From: an uncultured Prevotella sp.
Lineage (GTDB): Bacteria; Bacteroidota; Bacteroidia; Bacteroidales; Bacteroidaceae
Reading direction: 5' to 3'
Assembly: GCA_900318855.1 (NCBI GenBank)
Contig: ONMG01000051.1
Coordinates: 1-25,325, forward strand
DNA length: 25,325 nucleotides
Part shown: positions 7,631 through 15,466 of the stretch, one piece after another
Numbering within the stretch: position 1 is the first letter of the stretch
How the letters are laid out: each line of letters starts with the position of its first letter
The notes under the pieces: model-generated
Told to the model about the DNA's origin: nothing
Seen by the model: the letters and a program-made list of their open reading frames with translations, nothing else
The model's database searches: none
Translations under genes and position numbers: made by a program

Positions 7631-9214
7631 ATGAAACAGATAATGCTATACCTCGCTCTGCTCTCTTTGGTGCTGATGGGATGTGACAATGTGAGCTTCG
7701 AGAGTCTTGTTCCCTCGGCATACAATAATCAGATGTGCATTAAGGAAAGCGGATTCCAGACCGTGAGTATGAATGTCGACGATTCGCTTCCGGCCTATCG
7801 GTTTGCGGTGCTCCGTGGAGGTGCTGACATCTCTAAGGCTGTGCATGCTAAGATTGACGTGATGACGCAAGCTGAACTGGATGAGAGTGTCAACGAAAAG
7901 CGCGGCACTCGCTATAAAGTGCTGCCTTCCTACATGTATGCACTGGCCGACCGCGATGTCACGGTGGACGCCAATCAACTGAGCACCACGGTTACCGTCG
8001 GCCTGCATCCACGGATGATCTTTGCTGAGTCGGAGATGCTGAACGATGGCAGTGAGTACGTGCTTCCGCTTCGTTTGGTCGGAGTGCCCGATTCGGTCAA
8101 TGCCAACAAGGCCGACCTCATCCTGCAGTTCAACATCACGCCTGTGTACATCTCCTTCAGCTCGGGCTTGAAATATTTGGAATTGGTTCCCACGGCAACT
8201 TCCTCATCGGTGTTGCTCGATGTTGCCAAGACCGGCACAAGCAGCGTGAAGGCTAAGCTCGAGCCCATAGAACGCAGCGAAATCGACTCCCTTTATCCGG
8301 ATCTGGCTGCTGTTGGTTATGAAGTCGTGGATGCCAGTGCCTACCACCTGCCCGACACCTTGGACTTGTCGGCGCCTGAAAGCGAGGTGGGGATTAAGGT
8401 ATCGCCGGAGTTGATTCACAGGCAGAAGCAGGCGCATCCCGACAGAACCTTGATATTGCCTCTGAAGTTGGTGTCGGCCTCCCATACAGCGGTAGCCGAG
8501 AACAACCGGATGCTGCTCTACTGCTTCCACACCCTGGTGGAGGAGATAGCTCCGGTCTCCGGCAGTTATTGGGGCTACAACGCCACGTTCGACCAGCTCA
8601 AGCCCTTCCAATTCCTCTATGGCACCTGGAGCGAACCTTACAACGAGCATCTCTATATGTTCGACGGAAAGGCATCCCAACATGGGTGGCTGACCTATAT
8701 GGAAGATGGCTACGATGGCAGTGGCAACTACGGTGATGCCTTTGCCGTGATTGATCTCGGCAAGCCCTACGTACTGACGGAGCTGGGAATCATCACCGAC
8801 TGGTGGGACAACTTCTATGGATGCAAGCCAAAGAAAGTCACCTACTACGTAACCAATCAGGATGTTGCCGGGGGACTGGAACTCTCGGAGTCGGAAAGGC
8901 GGGCTATGGCAGGGGGCGTCGGTGAGCTTTCAACGGCCTATCGGGCTGTCGACCGGAAGATACGTGCCTATGATAAGACCGTTGACTGGACCAAGGCCGG
9001 AGAACTGGATGATGTCATCAATCGTGCCTTCACCGACAAAGACTGTGTGTGGACACACGTGCCCGAGCAGTGGATTGACAAGAAGCTGAAGTTCCGCTAT
9101 CTGAAGATTGTGCTGGAACATCCTTCCACCAAGGAGCGAGGAGCCAACCGCTCCAGGATATGGGAGCTCGGCGTGAAGAGGGCTACTATGGTCAATGGCG
9201 TGCCTACAGACTAA
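7631..9214 (+). CDS. DUF1735 (BT_3987-type) surface lipoprotein with C-terminal discoidin-like module
   Basis: A 527-residue putative surface glycan-binding protein. The signal peptide ends in LMGC with Cys18 as the lipidation site. Two immunoglobulin-like DUF1735/BT_3987 units follow, at about 30-185 (ending VLPLRLVGVPDSVNANKADL) and 190-300 (with LILPLKLVSASHTAVAENNR). From about residue 315 a coagulation factor 5/8 type C (discoidin-like) module runs to the end: FLYGTWSEPYNEHLYMFDGK, AFAVIDLGKPYVLTELGI, KFRYLKIVLEH and IWELGVKRA. Proteins of this design in Bacteroidota loci commonly bind the target glycan next to SusD and have no catalytic role. I see no glycosidase motif. A similar C-terminal module ends the last protein of the locus. 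The position between susD and the glycosidase gene supports a capture role. The domain names are from recognition and were not searched. Confidence 0.85.
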   Translation: MKQIMLYLALLSLVLMGCDNVSFESLVPSAYNNQMCIKESGFQTVSMNVDDSLPAYRFAVLRGGADISKAVHAKIDVMTQAELDESVNEKRGTRYKVLPSYMYALADRDVTVDANQLSTTVTVGLHPRMIFAESEMLNDGSEYVLPLRLVGVPDSVNANKADLILQFNITPVYISFSSGLKYLELVPTATSSSVLLDVAKTGTSSVKAKLEPIERSEIDSLYPDLAAVGYEVVDASAYHLPDTLDLSAPESEVGIKVSPELIHRQKQAHPDRTLILPLKLVSASHTAVAENNRMLLYCFHTLVEEIAPVSGSYWGYNATFDQLKPFQFLYGTWSEPYNEHLYMFDGKASQHGWLTYMEDGYDGSGNYGDAFAVIDLGKPYVLTELGIITDWWDNFYGCKPKKVTYYVTNQDVAGGLELSESERRAMAGGVGELSTAYRAVDRKIRAYDKTVDWTKAGELDDVINRAFTDKDCVWTHVPEQWIDKKLKFRYLKIVLEHPSTKERGANRSRIWELGVKRATMVNGVPTD

Positions 9215-9254
9215 GGAAGAATTGAAAACGAGGAATATTTACAGTATAGACGAT

Positions 9255-10736
9255 ATGAGAAAAAGATTCATTGGAATACTCTGTGTGACCTCCGGTCTCA
9301 TGCTGTCCCTGGCCGGATGTGGAGGCAGTGAAGAGGTGACACCTAATCCGGGACCTGTGATCCCTGACACTGTCCCCGGAATGACAATCTCAGGCGATGC
9401 CTACGACTACCGCAAAACCGGACAGCCTGAGCGACCCTACATGCTCACCTACTACGACAAGATGCTGATGAAGGCCTTCATGAGCGAGAAGAAGAGTGGG
9501 GGAGGAACAACGGTCAAGATGAACTACGAGGATGTGCTTAATAATATTAAGGTCATCGACAATCTGACCCGAGGAATCAAGAAAATAATCTATCTGGTGG
9601 GCTGGCAGTTTGACGGTCACGACTCCAAGTACCCTGCCTTCAATAAGTTCAATGAGGCTTTGAAGAGAGACGGCGATGCCACTGCCAAGGACAGCTATTT
9701 CTGGCTCAAGAAGGAGGCGGAGAAATATAACACAATCATCTCCGTCCACCTGAATGTGAACAGTGTCTATGAGGACAGTCCGCTCTGGATTACCTATCTC
9801 CGCAACGATCTCCTCGTCCGCGAGGCCGACGGCTCACTCCGGAAGGACCATCAGGTCTGCCTGACCAACGAATGGAATAAGGGATTCCTGCAGAAGCGTG
9901 TCGACGAGGTGACTCAGCTGCTCGACCTGCCTTCCAGCAAGACGGTCCATTTGGATGTGTTCATACCCGTGGAGAGTCCCTTTCATCAGATTTCTGTCGA
10001 CGACGAGCAGTCCACCATGCGCAAGCTTCTGCGCTATTGGCGTGACAAGGGTGTGGACGTCACGGTGGAGACCTGGCACAATGGCAATCAGCGCCCCGAC
10101 CCCATGTACGGGCTCATACCCGCGGCATGGTGGAACGACATGACCGTGGCCGAGCTGTGCAAGATAAGTCCTAAGTTGGCTTGCGGCGGACAGATTTTCC
10201 CCGGTTGGGACTACTATCAGTCAGAGACGATGCCGCCCTCGGCCCAGCTCAAGGCCTTCCTCTTTGGCTCCAATATGCATGGGGAAGACATCATCAGCAA
10301 GAATACAGACTACGATAAGTTCAAGCGCAAGTTCTGTACCACCACTTTGCCTTGGACTTTCCTGAACCGTCACAAAGTGCTCTCCTACGATGAGGAGGCT
10401 GGCGTCGTGCAGTATTCCGACAGCCTGGTGGTGGATGGAAAGCGGCAGACCATGAAGCTGCACGGTCATCTGCTGCGCGACCACAACAATCTCTTCATCC
10501 CTGCTACCTGGATAACGGACCACAGGGAGGTAATCGCCTATTCTGGAGATGGATATGACTCGTTAAGCTGGGACCTGCCCGACGAGTGGAAAGACGTGAC
10601 TGAGGTGAAGGCGGCTGTCGTGGGCAAACACGGACTGTCGGAGCCGACGGTCTTGAAGGTCGCTGATGGTAAGGTTACATTAAGTCTGTCGCCGGGCGAG
10701 ATGGTCTCGTTGCAGCCGTCGGAAACAAACAAATAA
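9255..10736 (+). CDS. Lipoprotein glycoside hydrolase, endo-alpha-N-acetylgalactosaminidase-like (GH101-related)
   Basis: A 493-residue lipoprotein (lipobox LAGC, Cys22) with a likely TIM barrel at about 60-390 and a small beta-sandwich tail. The segments KKIIYLVGWQFDGHDSKYP (about 109-127), VHLDVFIPVESPFH and WRDKGVDVTVETWHNGN resemble the barrel of endo-alpha-N-acetylgalactosaminidase-family proteins, which release Gal-GalNAc from Ser/Thr-linked O-glycans. Asp234 and Glu272 are my candidates for the catalytic pair, by position only. Classical GH101 enzymes exceed 1000 residues with many accessory domains, so this is a compact relative and may act on a different alpha-linked glycan. It is the only glycosidase in the locus and is probably on the cell surface. 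ATG 9255 begins a proper lipoprotein signal peptide; the reading frame is open further upstream from 9195 but that extension overlaps the previous gene. Confidence 0.62.
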   Translation: MRKRFIGILCVTSGLMLSLAGCGGSEEVTPNPGPVIPDTVPGMTISGDAYDYRKTGQPERPYMLTYYDKMLMKAFMSEKKSGGGTTVKMNYEDVLNNIKVIDNLTRGIKKIIYLVGWQFDGHDSKYPAFNKFNEALKRDGDATAKDSYFWLKKEAEKYNTIISVHLNVNSVYEDSPLWITYLRNDLLVREADGSLRKDHQVCLTNEWNKGFLQKRVDEVTQLLDLPSSKTVHLDVFIPVESPFHQISVDDEQSTMRKLLRYWRDKGVDVTVETWHNGNQRPDPMYGLIPAAWWNDMTVAELCKISPKLACGGQIFPGWDYYQSETMPPSAQLKAFLFGSNMHGEDIISKNTDYDKFKRKFCTTTLPWTFLNRHKVLSYDEEAGVVQYSDSLVVDGKRQTMKLHGHLLRDHNNLFIPATWITDHREVIAYSGDGYDSLSWDLPDEWKDVTEVKAAVVGKHGLSEPTVLKVADGKVTLSLSPGEMVSLQPSETNK

Positions 10737-10742
10737 TGAGAT

Positions 10743-11687
10743 ATGGAGTCGACAAAATGGAATAAATGGCTGTGGGTGTTGCTGCCCTGTGCTCTCCTTG
10801 TGCTTGCAGCCTGCTCCAAAGATGATAGCGAGGTGCAGCAAGTGCCCGTGAGCGTGAGCTTGAAGTTCAATACGGCCTGGAAGTCGCAGGAACCTCATGT
10901 GGCTCCGTCACGCAGTGGCAGTAAGGTGCGCTATGTGGTGCGCTTCTTCAATGAGGGCAGCAGGACGCCCGTGGCTGAGGTGGCGACGGTAAAGGATGCT
11001 GGTGAGGGGGAACTGAATACCACCCTGACAGCTTCGCTGCCACCCGGCGACTATAAGGTGCTTGCTTGGGCTGACTTCAGCACCGATGCTTCCGGCAGTG
11101 GTGCGGACTTTCCTTACAAGGCCGATGACTTTGCCGATATAAGGCTGACGTCTTCCTCAGAGGTGCAGTCTAAAGATGCCTTCGGAGGCTCAGCCTTGCT
11201 GAGTGTTCCTACTGAGGGAACAGCGGCCGCTGAGGTGCCCATGGCAAGGAAGACGGCTCACTTTGAACTCATTACGGGCGATGCCTCACGATTCTTGCAG
11301 TGGAGCGGTGCCGGAAGCGCGGCTTTGGACAGTTGTAGGGCACGAATCATCTATCCGGGTTTCTTTCCCGACCACTTCAGTCTGTTCGTTGATGCCACAT
11401 TCGATGCCTCTGAGGGGCGCTATGCCGATGTGCCCGTACGCGTGATGGATGGCGGTAAGGCTTGTGTGGGTGCCGATTATGTGCTTTCCAGCGCAGCCGA
11501 GAAGTTCTCGCTCCTGGTGCAGTTGGAGATTGTCGACAAGAGGGGCAAGAGGCTATTGCTCACCCGTCCCTTTGCCATTGACCTTGAACGCAATGTGAAC
11601 ACCGTTGTGGAAGGCAACTGGCTGATGGGAAGCACCAGCGGAGGCATTGGCATAGATACCGGGTACGACGGCGATTTCAATATTTGA
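10743..11687 (+). CDS. DUF6562-type (fimbrillin-like) lipoprotein
   Basis: A 314-residue lipoprotein of unknown molecular function. The signal peptide ends in LAAC with Cys24, followed by SKDDSE. The body is beta-rich, with SLPPGDYKVLAWADF, the KDAFGG segment and RKTAHFEL, which match what I know of the DUF6562/fimbrillin-like group of Bacteroidota PUL lipoproteins. The end GGIGIDTGYDGDFNI is also typical of that group. Such proteins are thought to be surface glycan-binding or scaffolding components, but no catalytic residues are evident. The gene begins 6 bases after the glycosidase stop, so it is in the same operon, and it is followed by a second member of the group. Unlike that one it lacks a discoidin-like module. 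Confidence 0.72.
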   Translation: MESTKWNKWLWVLLPCALLVLAACSKDDSEVQQVPVSVSLKFNTAWKSQEPHVAPSRSGSKVRYVVRFFNEGSRTPVAEVATVKDAGEGELNTTLTASLPPGDYKVLAWADFSTDASGSGADFPYKADDFADIRLTSSSEVQSKDAFGGSALLSVPTEGTAAAEVPMARKTAHFELITGDASRFLQWSGAGSAALDSCRARIIYPGFFPDHFSLFVDATFDASEGRYADVPVRVMDGGKACVGADYVLSSAAEKFSLLVQLEIVDKRGKRLLLTRPFAIDLERNVNTVVEGNWLMGSTSGGIGIDTGYDGDFNI

Positions 11688-11734
11688 CACGTATGCGATG
11701 TTTTACTTATAACCTAATTAAACTAACAAAGAAG

Positions 11735-13351
11735 ATGAAAAAGAATTTGCTTTCTAAGCTACTGCTCCTAACGGCAAGTGCCGTTGCTGTAGCCTGTTCG
11801 AACTCTTTGGACGCCACTCAGGATACCGACTGCGCCCAAGTGTCATTCAATGTGTCGTGCGACGGAACGCTCAGGACGGGCAGTCCTAAAAAGATTTCAG
11901 CCCGTGGCCCAAGAAAGGCCTTATCGGATGGTAGCCTCACCTCGAAGCTGGTGTGCGAGGTCTATGATGAGAAAGGCGAAATCGTCACCATCGACGGTGC
12001 CTCTCAGAAAGTGGAGTCGAATGTGACCGATTTGAAGACCGGACACAACCTCACGCTGACTTTGCCTAAGGGGAAAGAGCTCCGTGTGGTGTTTTGGGCT
12101 CAGAACGGAGCGTCGACAGCCTATAACACCGAGAATCTGAAGAATGTGACTGTCGACTACTCCAATGCCTTGAACAACGATGAGGGTCGCGATGCTTTCT
12201 GCGGTTCGGTGACGGTGAACACCGGAGAGACGGCCGCACAGTCCGTCAAGTTGAAGCGCCCCTTCGCGCAGGTCAATATGGGTGTGACGGCTGAGAACTT
12301 CGCTAACTATGAGAAGAGTGTGGGCAAGATTCTCCAGTCGAAGATGGTCATCGGCAAAGTGGGCACAGCCTACAATGTGCTTGACGGAACCAGCAGTGGC
12401 AGTGAGGAGGCCACTTTCGATTTTGCCGATATCCCTGCCGAAACTGAGTTGCTCAAGGTGACTAAGGACGGAACCGAAGCTTCCTACCGCTATGTCTCCA
12501 CTTGCTATGTGCTACCACCGGCTTCTGCCAACACCACAACTTCTTCGCTGCTTGACAAGCTTGTCTTCACCTTCCGTACGGCCGATGCCACGAAGGATAA
12601 GGTGGTCGACCTCTCGGCTGCCAATGCTCCTGTGCGCACCAACTTCCGTACCAACATCATCAACGTGAATCTGGAAGGGCAGAGCACCGGTGACTTCACC
12701 TTCGACATTACACTTGACACCCAGATGGACGGCACCTATAACGGCTCAGAGCAGGAGTCTGCTGAGGTGACCGATAAGTCGGCTTTCAAGGTGCTCTATG
12801 GTACTTATTCCTCGAAGTCGGGTGACGACGGCAACCGTTATGCAGCCATGTTCGATGGTGCTACGGACTGGAAGGGATGGCTCAGCCACATCTTGGACGG
12901 TTGTGATAATGCACCGGGATGGGGCAATCCATGGTGCGTCATCGACCTGGGCGCTACCTATGACATTGCTGGCTTGGGAATGTACACCCTGAAGGACAAC
13001 CGACCCTCAAAGGTGGTGTTCTATGGATGCGATGTCAATCCCATGGATGGCATGACGCTTGAGGATGGCTACTTCAACAAGCTTGAGCAGTATGACGGCA
13101 GCATGAACTCCGACGACTATGTCTCGTTAATGTCCACAATCACGAGCCATGACAATACGCTGACGTGGAAGCCTATAGGCACTGTCGACTTGTCGGGATG
13201 GACCGATGCCGATGGCAGCGAGAAGTGGAACTGGCTGCAGGTGACTTCGGGAACAGCCAAGTACAGATATGTGAAGATGGTGCTCGAAGGCCGGTCGGGA
13301 TGGCAGGACCGGACAACCGTGAAGGAGTTCGGGCTTAAGATTTATAAGTAA
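11735..13351 (+). CDS. DUF6562-type lipoprotein with C-terminal discoidin-like module
   Basis: A 538-residue lipoprotein (lipobox VAVAC, Cys21) ending the glycan locus. About residues 30-345 are a DUF6562/fimbrillin-like region with RVVFWAQNGAS, GRDAFCGSVTVNTGET, KRPFAQVNMG and RTNIINVNLEGQ. From about 355 to the end it has a factor 5/8 type C-like module (VLYGTYSS, AMFDGATDWKGWLSHILDG, WCVIDLGATYDIAGLGMYTL, YRYVKMVLEGRSG, VKEFGLKIYK). This is visibly similar to the C-terminal module of the DUF1735 protein at 7631-9214. A glycan-binding surface role is inferred from that module and from the operon. ATG 11735 is preferred because it starts a proper signal peptide and follows an A-rich stretch; the frame is open further upstream from 11684 and overlaps the previous gene. 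A strong terminator lies 60 bases beyond the stop. Confidence 0.75.
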   Translation: MKKNLLSKLLLLTASAVAVACSNSLDATQDTDCAQVSFNVSCDGTLRTGSPKKISARGPRKALSDGSLTSKLVCEVYDEKGEIVTIDGASQKVESNVTDLKTGHNLTLTLPKGKELRVVFWAQNGASTAYNTENLKNVTVDYSNALNNDEGRDAFCGSVTVNTGETAAQSVKLKRPFAQVNMGVTAENFANYEKSVGKILQSKMVIGKVGTAYNVLDGTSSGSEEATFDFADIPAETELLKVTKDGTEASYRYVSTCYVLPPASANTTTSSLLDKLVFTFRTADATKDKVVDLSAANAPVRTNFRTNIINVNLEGQSTGDFTFDITLDTQMDGTYNGSEQESAEVTDKSAFKVLYGTYSSKSGDDGNRYAAMFDGATDWKGWLSHILDGCDNAPGWGNPWCVIDLGATYDIAGLGMYTLKDNRPSKVVFYGCDVNPMDGMTLEDGYFNKLEQYDGSMNSDDYVSLMSTITSHDNTLTWKPIGTVDLSGWTDADGSEKWNWLQVTSGTAKYRYVKMVLEGRSGWQDRTTVKEFGLKIYK

Positions 13352-13410
13352 CAATAGTACATAGGGCTCGCCCGACGCTTCACTGGCGGAGCCTTGGTAT
13401 CAGAAGGATG

Positions 13411-13451
13411 TGCAGCCTCCCGGGAAATGACCTCGGAAGGCTGCATTTTTT
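13411..13451 (+). terminator. Intrinsic terminator of the glycan utilization locus
   Basis: TGCAGCCTCCCGGG pairs with CCTCGGAAGGCTGCA around a short AAATGA loop (one mismatch, one G-U pair) and is followed directly by six T residues. It is a textbook rho-independent terminator, 60 bases after the stop of the last gene in the locus. Confidence 0.92.
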
Positions 13452-13476
13452 AGCGCTCTCACCCATTGGAACGGTT

Positions 13477-13542
13477 GTTTACGCCTTATGCCGTACTTAT
13501 GTCCGCCAATTGGCGTAGCTATCTCCGCCAATTGGCGTAAAC
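13477..13542. repeat. Tandem palindromes CGCCAATTGGCG within a larger inverted repeat
   Basis: The 16-base unit TCCGCCAATTGGCGTA occurs twice, at 13502-13517 and 13524-13539, with a 22-base period. Each copy contains the perfect 12-base palindrome CGCCAATTGGCG. The pair lies within an outer inverted repeat, GTTTACGCC (13477-13485) and GGCGTAAAC (13534-13542). It sits in the 320-base gap between the glycan locus terminator and the promoter of the next operon. It could be a dispersed intergenic repeat or a regulator-binding site; nothing in the window decides this. The remainder of the gap (about 13543-13629) shows nothing I can interpret. Confidence 0.7.
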
Positions 13543-13629
13543 GCCGTAGGCTGTGGTGCTGCGACGCTGTCAGTCAGCGGTTGAGAGGGTCGGCAGTATG
13601 GGGCGAAAGCAAAGAAAAGCTGGGTTTTC

Positions 13630-13661
13630 TTTGGCTGTTCATCCCTTTTGCACTATCTTTG
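13630..13661 (+). promoter_or_regulatory. Promoter of the PASTA-rluD-ddl operon
   Basis: TTTG (13630-13633) and TATCTTTG (13654-13661) match the Bacteroidota -33 and -7 elements exactly, with a 20-base spacer. The start site would fall at about 13666-13669, only a few bases before the ATG at 13672, so the mRNA would be almost leaderless. Confidence 0.75.
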
Positions 13662-13671
13662 TGCATTATTT

Positions 13672-14355
13672 ATGAAGTCAACTGAATTCATAGGCAAGTT
13701 CAAAAGCCGGTACCTATGGGGCAACCTGCTGGCTATGGCTGTTACGGTTGCGCTGTTGATGTTCGGCGTGAAGGTGGGCATTGATGTCTACACCCACCAC
13801 GGCGAGTCGATAGGCGTGCCCGACGTGCGGCATAAGTCGTTTGCCGATGCCGAGCACATCCTCTCTTCATTGGGGCTTCAGGTGGTGGTGAGCGATACGG
13901 GATACGTGAAGACGCTTCCTCCCGACTGTATTCTGGAGCAGAGTCCGGGGCCGGGCGAGCATGTGAAGTCGGGCCATATCATCTATGTTACCGTCAATGC
14001 CTCGCATACCCCCACGATAGCCTTGCCCGACGTTGTCGATAACAGTTCCCTTCGTGAGGCCATGGCCAAGCTCACGGCGATGGGCTTCAAGCTGGGCCAG
14101 CCGGAGTATATTCCCGGCGAGAAGGACTGGGTGTACGGCATCTTGGTCAACGGTCGGCATGTGGTGGCGGGCGACCGGATAAGCATTGACGACACGCTGA
14201 TTATCCAGGTGGGTAACGGGCAGATGAGCGAGAGCGACTCTGTGGATTTTGTTGACCCGGTGTCGCCTGATGTCGATGATGAGGGCGATGTCGATGAATT
14301 TGAGGAGGTGACTTCACCTCCGCCTTCCGAGAAGCATTCCCAGCCCACGGAGTAA
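13672..14355 (+). CDS. PASTA-domain inner-membrane protein
   Basis: A 227-residue protein with a short cytoplasmic N terminus, one membrane helix at about 17-36 (LLAMAVTVALLMFGVKVGI) and a periplasmic part. The latter contains two PASTA repeats at about 46-110 (GVPDVRHKSFADAEHILSSL ... ILEQSPGPGEHV) and 114-182 (ALPDVVDNSSLREAMAKLTA). PASTA repeats are known to bind peptidoglycan fragments or beta-lactams in Ser/Thr kinases and penicillin-binding proteins, but neither a kinase nor a transpeptidase domain is attached here. The tail (183-227) is strongly acidic and Pro/Ser-rich. It leads an operon that includes D-Ala-D-Ala ligase, supporting a cell-wall link. The start at 13672 is set by the promoter and the membrane helix; the upstream in-frame TTG (13648) lies before the -7 box. 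Confidence 0.88.
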   Translation: MKSTEFIGKFKSRYLWGNLLAMAVTVALLMFGVKVGIDVYTHHGESIGVPDVRHKSFADAEHILSSLGLQVVVSDTGYVKTLPPDCILEQSPGPGEHVKSGHIIYVTVNASHTPTIALPDVVDNSSLREAMAKLTAMGFKLGQPEYIPGEKDWVYGILVNGRHVVAGDRISIDDTLIIQVGNGQMSESDSVDFVDPVSPDVDDEGDVDEFEEVTSPPPSEKHSQPTE

Positions 14356-14368
14356 GTTGATATAGACA

Positions 14369-15448
14369 ATGAACGAGAATACGACCGTTGATGACGAACT
14401 GCTGGAGATAGAAGCCGAGGAGCAGACCCTCTATGAGCATTTCCACTTCCTGGTGGATGCGGGACAGCAACCTCTGCGTGTGGATAAGTACATGCAGGAG
14501 AAGCTCCGTTATTCCTCCAGGAACCGCATTCAGAAGGCTGCTGATGCCGGATTCGTGCATGTGAACGGACGGCCCGTGAAGAGCAACTATAAGGTGCGTC
14601 CGGGCGATAGCGTGGCGCTCATGCTCAACCGTCCGCGCCACGACACTACGATTGAACCCGAAGACATCCCTCTTGATGTGGTCTATGAGGACGACGACCT
14701 GATGGTGATTAACAAGCCGGCGGGGCTTGTTGTGCATCCCGGTGCCGGAAATTTTCACCACACGCTGGTGAATGCCATTGCCTGGCATCTGCGCAATCTG
14801 CCAACCTACGACCCCAATGACCCCGAAGTGGGCCTTGTCCACCGGATTGACAAAGACACCAGCGGCCTGTTGGTGATAGCCAAGACCCCTGATGCCAAAA
14901 CGAAGCTGGGTGCTCAGTTCTTCAATAAGACTACCCACCGAAGCTATAATGCCCTGGTATGGGGTAACTTCGCTGAGGATGAGGGACGCATTGAGGGCAA
15001 TATCGCCCGTGACCCACGCGACCGTTTGCGCATGGCTGTCTTTCCTCCCAACAGCGCAGTCGGTAAGTCCGCTGTGACGCACTACCGCGTGTTGGAGCGC
15101 TTCGGCTACGTCAGTTTCGTGGAATGCATCCTGGAGACGGGGCGCACGCATCAGATACGCGCCCATATGAAGCATATCGGTCATCCGCTCTTTGGAGATG
15201 AGCGCTACGGGGGGACGGAAATTCTGCGCGGGCAGCGCAGCTCCACCTATAAGGCCTTCATTCAGAACTGCTTCCGCATATGCCCGCGCCAGGCGCTGCA
15301 TGCCCGCACCTTAGGCTTCGTGCATCCGCGCACGGGGCAGCAGATGGACTTCACCTCGGAGCTTCCGCCCGACATGGGAGCGCTGCTCGACAAATGGCGC
15401 GTCTATATCAAAGGCACTACACAAGACACATTCGAAGAACAACATTAA
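14369..15448 (+). CDS. rluD: RluA-family 23S rRNA pseudouridine synthase (RluD type)
   Basis: A 359-residue enzyme that converts specific uridines in 23S rRNA to pseudouridine. An S4 RNA-binding domain lies at about 36-95 (RVDKYMQEKL ... FVHVNGRPVKSNYKVRPGD). The catalytic domain follows with INKPAGLVVHPG and the signature HRIDKDTSGLLVIAK, in which Asp161 would be the catalytic aspartate. The ETGRTHQIRAHMKHIGHPLFGD segment is the second family signature. It lies 13 bases after the PASTA gene and 18 before ddl, so all three are probably co-transcribed. The N-terminal acidic extension of about 30 residues is slightly longer than in E. coli RluD. The exact uridine targets are not predictable from the sequence, so the RluD label is by best resemblance within the RluA family. 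Confidence 0.92.
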   Translation: MNENTTVDDELLEIEAEEQTLYEHFHFLVDAGQQPLRVDKYMQEKLRYSSRNRIQKAADAGFVHVNGRPVKSNYKVRPGDSVALMLNRPRHDTTIEPEDIPLDVVYEDDDLMVINKPAGLVVHPGAGNFHHTLVNAIAWHLRNLPTYDPNDPEVGLVHRIDKDTSGLLVIAKTPDAKTKLGAQFFNKTTHRSYNALVWGNFAEDEGRIEGNIARDPRDRLRMAVFPPNSAVGKSAVTHYRVLERFGYVSFVECILETGRTHQIRAHMKHIGHPLFGDERYGGTEILRGQRSSTYKAFIQNCFRICPRQALHARTLGFVHPRTGQQMDFTSELPPDMGALLDKWRVYIKGTTQDTFEEQH

Positions 15449-15466
15449 GATTATATCAAGCAAGAA

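Noticed and set aside
13502..13539. CRISPR-like repeat array
   Set aside because: There are only two copies, the spacer would be 6 bases, and no cas genes are nearby.
13488..13685. Small + strand open frame of 65 codons in the gap before the PASTA gene
   Set aside because: It spans the tandem palindromes and the promoter and runs into the PASTA gene in another frame. Its translation is low-information and Trp/Arg-rich.
14201..15301. Open frame of 366 codons on the - strand opposite rluD
   Set aside because: RluD is secure on the + strand (S4 domain and HRIDKDTSG motif); the antisense frame also runs into the end of the PASTA gene and has no recognisable content.
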